64,000 nucleotides of DNA from Allohahella marinimesophila. Its GTDB lineage: Bacteria > Pseudomonadota > Gammaproteobacteria > Pseudomonadales > Oleiphilaceae. The position numbers and the translations under genes are program-made. Within the stretch, counting starts at the first letter, position 1. Each line of letters begins with the position of its first letter. The notes below the pieces were generated by a model. The model had not been told where the DNA came from. It ran no database searches and was given only the letters and a program-made list of their open reading frames with translations. Below, piece after piece: positions 59,844 through 64,000 of this stretch. Location: contig NZ_BAABBO010000023.1 of the NCBI RefSeq assembly GCF_039538005.1, forward strand, positions 15,115-79,114, written 5' to 3'.

Positions 59844-59910
59844 CTATAGCGAGTAGATTCTAGCTGCCCACTTTTTCTTCTCAAGCTGGTCTGGCCCGGC
59901 CAGTGACAAA

Positions 59911-59968
59911 GTACGCACGAGTACGCAGCTCATGCGTACGTACGCATAAAACAGCGTTTTCTGCGTAC
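59911..59968. repeat. Cluster of five GTACGCA heptamers
   Basis: GTACGCA occurs at 59911-59917, 59921-59927 and 59940-59946, and in inverted form (TGCGTAC) at 59933-59939 and 59962-59968. The adjoining inverted pair forms the 14-base palindrome TGCGTACGTACGCA. Five exact copies in 58 bases are far above chance. They sit just upstream of a plus-strand promoter and resemble an operator array or iterons. Confidence 0.75.
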
Positions 59969-59999
59969 TTTGGCTAACTAATAGACTGCTGACTTTAGT

Positions 60000-60028
60000 T
60001 TGGACGCGAGACAGGAGAGGCTTAGAAT
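60000..60028 (+). promoter_or_regulatory. Candidate promoter of the 60077 gene
   Basis: TTGGAC (60000-60005) and TAGAAT (60023-60028) are 17 bases apart, about 50 bases before the start codon at 60077. The -35 is weak; the heptamer cluster lies 30-90 bases upstream. Confidence 0.45.
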
Positions 60029-60076
60029 AGACAGAAAGGTGTCACTGAATTTTGCTAATCAAATCCGGTACCAGAG

Positions 60077-60436
60077 ATGACTAAACTACACATCACGGTT
60101 AGGGCAGAAGATCCCGATAGTGGGTTTAATCGCTTCGTTGACGCCTGGTCCGCAGCAGAGCGAGGCGGGCAGGTAAGTAAAGAAACTCACATCAACTTCG
60201 AGGATCTGAATACGCTTCTTTCTGTGATAAACACGCGCCGGTTAGACGTGTTAAAGATGATCAGGCAGCAAGGCCCCTTATGCGATCAGGCCCTGGCAAC
60301 AGCTCTGCATCGCAACTATAGAAATGTCCAAACAGACACCCGAGTGCTTGAAGGGGCAGGGTTACTGACCAGGTCGGGCTCTGGAGACCTGCAGGTATTG
60401 TATGATGTTATCGATGCACGCTTAGATTTGGACTAG
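60077..60436 (+). CDS. Winged-helix DNA-binding protein (HVO_A0114-type)
   Basis: The 119-residue protein reads as a short N-terminal extension (TKLHITVRAEDPDSGFNRFVDAWSAAERG) and a MarR-like winged helix. The latter is LLSVINTRRLDVLKMIRQQGPLCDQALATALHRNYRNVQTDTRVLEGAGLLTRSGSG. That layout is typical of the HVO_A0114 family, often the antitoxin of a TumE-like toxin. No toxin frame is seen on either side, so it is either an orphan antitoxin or a stand-alone regulator of the element. The heptamer array upstream could be its own operator. Confidence 0.75.
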   Translation: MTKLHITVRAEDPDSGFNRFVDAWSAAERGGQVSKETHINFEDLNTLLSVINTRRLDVLKMIRQQGPLCDQALATALHRNYRNVQTDTRVLEGAGLLTRSGSGDLQVLYDVIDARLDLD

Positions 60437-60443
60437 AAGGATG

Positions 60444-60989
60444 CTACTCAAACGGCCCGCGAAGCGATCCCGGATTATAAGGCAGGCCATTAGCGGAGGT
60501 GTCTTCAAGATACCCATTCTTCCAAAGTTTGACTTCTGCGTTATCGCGATTAAATACAACTTTAAAGCTGGCGACCTCGCCTGGATCCCAACTTCCATCA
60601 TTCAACCTACCGGATACTCTCCATCTCTCGGAATAGAAGAAGGTGAACATCTTGACCTTCCGGCCGCCACCTGGCTCGCTCTCATTGTCGTCAAACCGCT
60701 TACATACTTCTTCAGCGAAACTCTGGGTCGGCGGAATCATGCCTGCAGCTGGAAACTTATTTATAGCTCGCTTGAGATTGTCGACAGATCCAGATTCCAT
60801 TTGTATTTCCAGCCTAGTCGAAGCTACACGTATATAACCCGTGCTTGTCTCTGATTCACAAACCAACTCTTTTTGATCGCGCAGTTGCAATTCCAGCTCT
60901 TCTTGTAGTAGTTGAAAATCCTCGCCAACGACCTTCAGCTTTTCACGCAGATGAATAAATATGCCGAACAGCTCTGCTAGTCTAGTCAT
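60444..60989 (-). CDS. Hypothetical protein, coiled-coil plus beta-rich domain
   Basis: I do not recognise this 181-residue protein. The first 50 residues form an amphipathic helix or coiled coil (LREKLKVVGEDFQLLQEELELQLRDQKEL). The remainder is beta-rich with several aromatic residues (RKVKMFTFFYSERWRVSGRLNDGSWDPGEVASFKVVFNRDNAEVKLWKNGYLED). It has no signal peptide and no TM helix. GAGGA lies eight bases before the ATG. It follows the MbcA/ParS-like gene by 34 bases on the same strand, so the two are probably co-transcribed and may form a functional pair. It does not resemble the RES toxins that usually accompany such antitoxins. Confidence 0.65.
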   Translation of the reverse strand: MTRLAELFGIFIHLREKLKVVGEDFQLLQEELELQLRDQKELVCESETSTGYIRVASTRLEIQMESGSVDNLKRAINKFPAAGMIPPTQSFAEEVCKRFDDNESEPGGGRKVKMFTFFYSERWRVSGRLNDGSWDPGEVASFKVVFNRDNAEVKLWKNGYLEDTSANGLPYNPGSLRGPFE

Positions 60990-61023
60990 CAGTTAATTCC
61001 TCTATCGAAATGGAAAATGTAGG

Positions 61024-61440
61024 CTACGCAAGCTGAGAGTGATGTATATTTAATAGCTCATTGACCACATAATCTGTGTGCCCACCATCCTTCACAAAAT
61101 CAGCGGGCGATTTACCGGCGAAGACAGGTGTGGGAGTATCAAGCCACCGCCGCGCTCTTTCCTCGCTTCTTAATGCCACGATAGCTTTATTCATCAAGTC
61201 ACCTGGAATAACTGAGTCGCTACCTATCGTCTCTGCAATTGCTTCGTCGCTGTCGGGTATTTCATCCGTGATCGCTCTCATTAATCTGCCAACGATATTT
61301 CTTCGAGCCGCTTTTTCGCTATCATTTAGATCCAGCAAGTCCAAGCTGTTATACCAAAGCTCTACTTGTTGTGCTGCTTGCTGTAGTAACCGCAAGTTCT
61401 CTTCCGCATTTACCTCTCTGCTCCCTTTATTTTTAGCCAT
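61024..61440 (-). CDS. MbcA/ParS-type (DUF2384) domain protein, antitoxin-like
   Basis: The 138-residue protein has a helical N-terminal part (NLRLLQQAAQQVELWYNSLDLLDLNDSEKAARRNIVGRLMRAI). Its C-terminal domain resembles the MbcA/ParS/Xre toxin-binding domain: NKAIVALRSEERARRWLDTPTPVFAGKSPADFVKDGGHTDYVVNELLNIHH, with the usual A-x-x-W-L ... F-x-G-x-x-P-x-D-F pattern. No Xre-type helix-turn-helix precedes the domain in an obvious way. In known systems the partner is a RES-domain NAD-degrading toxin; here an unrelated gene follows. The domain call is by motif and is moderately sure. Confidence 0.65.
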   Translation of the reverse strand: MAKNKGSREVNAEENLRLLQQAAQQVELWYNSLDLLDLNDSEKAARRNIVGRLMRAITDEIPDSDEAIAETIGSDSVIPGDLMNKAIVALRSEERARRWLDTPTPVFAGKSPADFVKDGGHTDYVVNELLNIHHSQLA

Positions 61441-61761
61441 TTTTGCTGCTCTCTCGCGAAAATTGGGGTCTACACCACATCAAATCACCAAATATTTAGC
61501 ACAGAGCGCTGAAAACCGCAACTAATTGATTTATATAATATTTAGTTAAATAAATGACGTGAAAACGGCGCTTTTCTAAGACGAAGACAAAGACACGCGT
61601 ATATTTACAGAGGCAAAATTAATGCCTATATATTTGTAGGTACATAAAGGTAAAATATTGCGCAATATGGAGATATTCTAGCAAATTAGACCTGTATAAA
61701 AATTAAGCAAATGGTGCTACATATTTGTGAGTTTAGTTCAATTTCCTGCTCAGTTCGCGGG
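61441..61761. other. AT-rich intergenic region with 14-bp palindrome
   Basis: Strongly AT-rich sequence upstream of the antitoxin-like gene and before the insertion element. It contains the perfect palindrome ATATTGCGCAATAT at 61655-61668 and several TATA-rich tracts. No coding frame of note was found. Confidence 0.5.
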
Positions 61762-61771
61762 GGAGTTGTTA
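61762..61771. repeat. Left copy of the 10-bp target-site duplication
   Basis: GGAGTTGTTA, identical to 63013-63022 on the other side of the insertion sequence. Confidence 0.92.
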
Positions 61772-63012
61772 CAGGGAAATCGCTCTACATGGTTGATTAA
61801 TATACAGAATACGTTCAGGATGCTCGATCACCTCTTCAGCCAGCTCTCACGGATGATTTATGAGCAATGTCATCTCCTCGGGCGTTACAGATTTCTTCGC
61901 CTCTCTTGATGATCCGAGACGTCAAACTCGCAACACGCGGCACAACTTTCACGACATCCTGACCATAGCATTATGCGGCATGATCTGCAGCGCAGACGAC
62001 TGGACCTCGATTGCCAATTTTGGAGAGGCGAAGCGTGAATGGTTTGAGACCTTTCTCGAGCTGCCAAACGGCATTCCCTCGCACGATACCTTCAATGATG
62101 TCTTTGCTAAACTCGATCCTCAGCAGTTCCAGGAATGCTTCATCGAGTGGGCCGCATCACTGGCAAAAATGTTGCCAGACGACGTCGTCGCTATCGATGG
62201 AAAAACCTTGCGCCGATCGTTCGACAAAGCCAGCTCAAAGCCCGCCATACATATGGTCAGCGCCTGGTGCACGGCCAACGAGATCTGCCTTGGACAGGTG
62301 AAGACCGAGGCTAAATCGAACGAAATCACCGCTATCCCGCAACTCCTGAAAATGCTCGATCTCGAAGGTGCTTTAGTCACGATCGATGCCATGGGCTGTC
62401 AGCGATCGATTGCCCGGGATATCCGCAATAAGAATGCTGATTATCTGCTCGGCGTCAAAGAGAATCAGCTGTCTTTGCACGATGCTATCCACGACCAATA
62501 TCTTGTTGCTGAAGAGACAGGTTTTAGCACAGATTTTAGTGATCTGGCTGTTCCCTCCACGAAGCCTCGGCATGGGGTCGCGGTACGATGCCGGGTCACG
62601 CAAAAGTTAAGCACGCTCGGTCCTCTAACGGAGAAATGGGCGGACATCAAAAGCTTAGTCGTGATTGAAGTTGAGCTGGATGAGAATGGTAAAAAAGGCC
62701 TCGAACGACGCTTTTACATCTCGAGCCGGTCAGAAAACGCTCAATATTTTCTCGAATCTACTCGGAAACATTGGCAAATCGAGAACAAGTTGCACTGGGT
62801 TTTGGATGTCGCTTTCAGAGAGGACGACTCGAGACATCGGATCGGTCACAGCGCTGAAAATTTGGCCACCATTCGTCGTATAGCATTGAATGTATTGAAG
62901 AATGATAAAAGTATAAAACTGGGCATTAAGAACAAAAGGCTCAAAGCGGGATGGACCAACGACTATCTTTTGAAGCTGATTCAAGACCTCGGAAGATAGA
63001 GCGATTGCCCTG
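61772..63012 (+). mobile_element. ISAs1-family insertion sequence, complete
   Basis: The element is 1241 bp and bounded by imperfect inverted repeats. The left end is CAGGGAAATCGCTCTACA (61772-61789). The right end on the opposite strand reads CAGGGCAATCGCTCTA (62997-63012). The flanks carry an exact 10-bp duplication, GGAGTTGTTA, at 61762-61771 and 63013-63022, a target duplication of the size usual for this family. The single transposase gene is intact, so the insertion is recent and possibly active. The pre-insertion target reads GGGGG-AGTTGTTA-CCCCC, a small hairpin. Confidence 0.95.
61860..62999 (+). CDS. ISAs1-family transposase
   Basis: The 379-residue DDE transposase starts MSNVISSGVTDFFASLDDPRRQTRNTRHNFHDILTIALCGMICSADDW, the DDE_Tnp_1-associated N-terminal domain with the D-P-R-x-x-R-N-x-x-H signature of this family. 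The catalytic residues are visible: Asp113 in VVAIDGKTLRRSFDK, Asp176 in LVTIDAMGCQ, and the Glu of the HWQIENKLHWVLDVAFREDDSR segment near residue 300. No frameshift or stop interrupts it. It ends 13 bases before the right end of the element. Confidence 0.95.
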   Translation: MSNVISSGVTDFFASLDDPRRQTRNTRHNFHDILTIALCGMICSADDWTSIANFGEAKREWFETFLELPNGIPSHDTFNDVFAKLDPQQFQECFIEWAASLAKMLPDDVVAIDGKTLRRSFDKASSKPAIHMVSAWCTANEICLGQVKTEAKSNEITAIPQLLKMLDLEGALVTIDAMGCQRSIARDIRNKNADYLLGVKENQLSLHDAIHDQYLVAEETGFSTDFSDLAVPSTKPRHGVAVRCRVTQKLSTLGPLTEKWADIKSLVVIEVELDENGKKGLERRFYISSRSENAQYFLESTRKHWQIENKLHWVLDVAFREDDSRHRIGHSAENLATIRRIALNVLKNDKSIKLGIKNKRLKAGWTNDYLLKLIQDLGR

Positions 63013-63022
63013 GGAGTTGTTA
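63013..63022. repeat. Right copy of the 10-bp target-site duplication
   Basis: GGAGTTGTTA, the partner of 61762-61771. Confidence 0.92.
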
Positions 63023-63225
63023 CCCCCAAGTTGTATAAAGTTTCGAGCCCTTTTTACTCTCTAGCATAACCTTAAAGCCTGTATTAACAGAAGCTTACAC
63101 GTATCTCTAGCACTCCCTGGTTGACCCCAATCTAAGATATTTTGACAGCAAATAACACCTCAAACCACCACCACATTTACCCGCCATTTAGCTTTATTAT
63201 CAACGTAATTAAATTGCGCAAAAGC

Positions 63226-63254
63226 TTGATTTATTGGTTTTTAATTGCTATCAT
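63226..63254 (+). promoter_or_regulatory. Candidate sigma-70 promoter of a small RNA
   Basis: TTGATT (63226-63231) and TATCAT (63249-63254) are separated by exactly 17 bases in AT-rich sequence. The predicted start is near 63261, where a hairpin begins. No coding start follows before the terminator 80 bases further on. Confidence 0.55.
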
Positions 63255-63260
63255 ATATTT

Positions 63261-63358
63261 AGAGATCAAATATCTCTCGGTGTTTCGTCAACATCGTGAC
63301 AATATCCCGCCTCACTATTGTTTGTTGTTATTGGCCCCTGTTCTCAGGGGCTTTCTCG
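63261..63358 (+). ncRNA. Candidate small RNA, about 100 nt
   Basis: The interval between the promoter at 63226-63254 and an intrinsic terminator would give a transcript of about 100 bases. Its 5' end is a hairpin (AGAGAT with ATCTCT, loop of five). Its 3' end is GCCCCTG (63334-63340) pairing with CAGGGGC (63345-63351) around TTCT, followed by a T-rich tail. The middle is unstructured and U-rich. No start codon with a ribosome site lies inside. The call rests on layout alone; no known RNA family is recognised. Confidence 0.45.
63334..63351 (+). terminator. Intrinsic terminator
   Basis: A 7-bp GC-rich stem with a four-base TTCT loop is followed by TTTCTCGTTT. It ends the candidate small RNA. 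Confidence 0.7.
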
Positions 63359-63372
63359 TTTCTGTTGTTTCG

Positions 63373-63482
63373 TTGACCTCAACCACCTTTTTTGCATCCA
63401 AACCACCGCGCCAAACCGCCCAGTATTATGCTGGGAGCTGGATCTGGTGCTTACCTTTTGACGCCAATTCGGTTGAGGTCAA
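63373..63482. repeat. 110-bp stretch bounded by 12-bp inverted repeats
   Basis: TTGACCTCAACC (63373-63384) is matched exactly by GGTTGAGGTCAA (63471-63482). Between them lie three A/C-rich repeats (AACCACC, AAACCACC, AAACCGCC) and a small hairpin CCCAG-TATTATG-CTGGG. It could be a miniature inverted-repeat element or a large stem-loop upstream of the antitoxin-like gene. No flanking duplication was noted. Confidence 0.45.
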
Positions 63483-63545
63483 ATGGGTTGTGGTCAAAGA
63501 AGGGGGTTTGGAATAGAGTCACGAAATACAATAGGAGGATTCATC

Positions 63546-63767
63546 ATGGCCCACACTACAGTGCTGCATATTGATGTAGATGACAGACTTAAGTCTGATG
63601 AGGCTGAAAAGCTCGCAAGCTTAGATCTGACTGCTGATCAAGAGGCACATGACGCCTGGTTCCGCGCTAAAGTTGAAGAAGCTATGGCTGACGATAGAGC
63701 TACTGTGCCTCAACGACAGCTCATGGACGAGGCGCAAGCATTGATCGACAGGAAACGCCGTGGGTAG
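63546..63767 (+). CDS. Small antitoxin-like stability-determinant protein
   Basis: The 73-residue protein has a C-terminal part (LTADQEAHDAWFRAKVEEAMADDRATVPQRQLMDEAQALIDRKRR) that resembles the RelB/StbD-like stability-determinant antitoxins found beside ParE/RelE toxins. The AHDAWFRAKVEEAMADDR block is the most characteristic. The ATG at 63546 is preceded by an excellent AGGAGG; the frame opens earlier, at 63483, without a site. No ParE or RelE reading frame follows, so the gene may be an orphan antitoxin. The preceding 530 bases are non-coding apart from the elements listed. Confidence 0.65.
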   Translation: MAHTTVLHIDVDDRLKSDEAEKLASLDLTADQEAHDAWFRAKVEEAMADDRATVPQRQLMDEAQALIDRKRRG

Positions 63768-64000
63768 GTGAGGGCAGTAGAGCCCAGACCGATATGGCCT
63801 GGGCGTGGGGCTTTAGAAGACGAGCTCGGTATCTTCGCTGTTTACGTAATCCTCGACCGATGCGGCGATGCACTCAATCGGACAACACTGTTTTCGTCGA
63901 TCACCATTTCAGCGTCTGTGTATGCATCTTCGCGGAGGTGTAGTCCGAGTCCAGTCGCCAGGTCTTCTGACTGCTTGCAAACCATCGGTCGAGGTCCGCC
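63768..64000. other. No confident gene at the right edge
   Basis: A plus-strand frame is open from a GTG at 63768 to the edge, but its translation has no toxin-like features. On the minus strand two adjacent frames (ending at 63842 and 63813) together look more protein-like, as if a gene were frameshifted. Too little sequence is present to decide. Confidence 0.4.

Noticed and set aside
63300..63480. Integron attC site or gene-cassette array, suggested by small genes and inverted repeats.
   Set aside because: No RYYYAAC ... GTTRRRY pair could be placed at cassette boundaries, and the genes lie in mixed orientation.
63842..64000. Minus-strand partial coding region at the right edge.
   Set aside because: Open for 52 codons but without a recognisable domain; the more natural ending is in another frame, so it is at best a broken gene. 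Mentioned only as uncertain.
1..64000. CRISPR array, prophage structural genes or rRNA operon.
   Set aside because: No regularly spaced repeats longer than the short arrays listed, no cas, capsid, tail or portal genes and no rRNA-like sequence were seen.

Overview
The window reads as a chromosomal segment of a Gram-negative gammaproteobacterium, probably environmental or marine. The evidence is a type II secretion operon, LolD/FtsX-type ABC genes, an AttH/CrtC-like protein, a phasin with a PhaD-like regulator, a LiuR-type leucine-catabolism locus, a palindrome of the PsrA/fatty-acid TetR type at the ETF genes, and a glyW-cysT-leuZ-like tRNA cluster. Species cannot be fixed from the sequence. 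The core is moderately GC-rich by eye; the last 5 kb is visibly more AT-rich in its intergenic parts.

Layout. 1-3970: glycogen metabolism (3' end of glgX, convergent glgC, glgA, and an unknown gene translationally coupled to glgA). 3978-10726 (minus strand): an AttEFGH-like ABC export operon, a histone-deacetylase-fold amidohydrolase and a DUF2235 hydrolase fused to a PilZ-like domain. 10846-14645: acetyltransferases and two DPM-type glycosyltransferases, one lacking its catalytic aspartates. 15053-22903 (plus strand): a compact cell-surface glycolipid cluster (HAD-UbiA fusion, DprE1-like oxidase, DprE2-like reductase, SMR-type flippase, epimerase, acyltransferase, GT-C glycosyltransferase). 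Its logic matches synthesis, flipping and use of a polyprenyl-phospho-arabinose donor. 23054-31168 (minus): the PEP-CTERM/exosortase-associated trio prsK-prsR-prsT preceded by an atypical SDR and a lysophospholipid acyltransferase. 31280-35126: a voltage-sensor-like membrane protein, phasin, TetR regulator and an HD phosphohydrolase. 35336-39256 (plus): hsbR/hsbA-like signalling pair, gpsA, sixA and a DUF1285 gene. 39350-43529: ETF-QO divergent from etfBA with a shared operator, then a copper chaperone. 43560-46797 (minus): a short liuRAB locus. 46974-56497: gspC divergent from gspEFGHIJKLM; no gspD is present. 56589-58636: GNAT and glutathione reductase.

58653-64000 is a tRNA cluster followed by foreign DNA. 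tRNA-Gly and tRNA-Cys are intact, but the following leuZ-like tRNA-Leu(UAA) is cut inside its anticodon stem-loop. About 100 bp further lies a different, complete tRNA-Leu(UAA). Beyond it come a KfrA-like DNA-binding gene, two families of short repeats, small regulator or antitoxin-like genes, an intact ISAs1-family insertion with a 10-bp target duplication, and a candidate small RNA. I read this as one end of an integrated genetic element whose other end and integrase lie outside the window.
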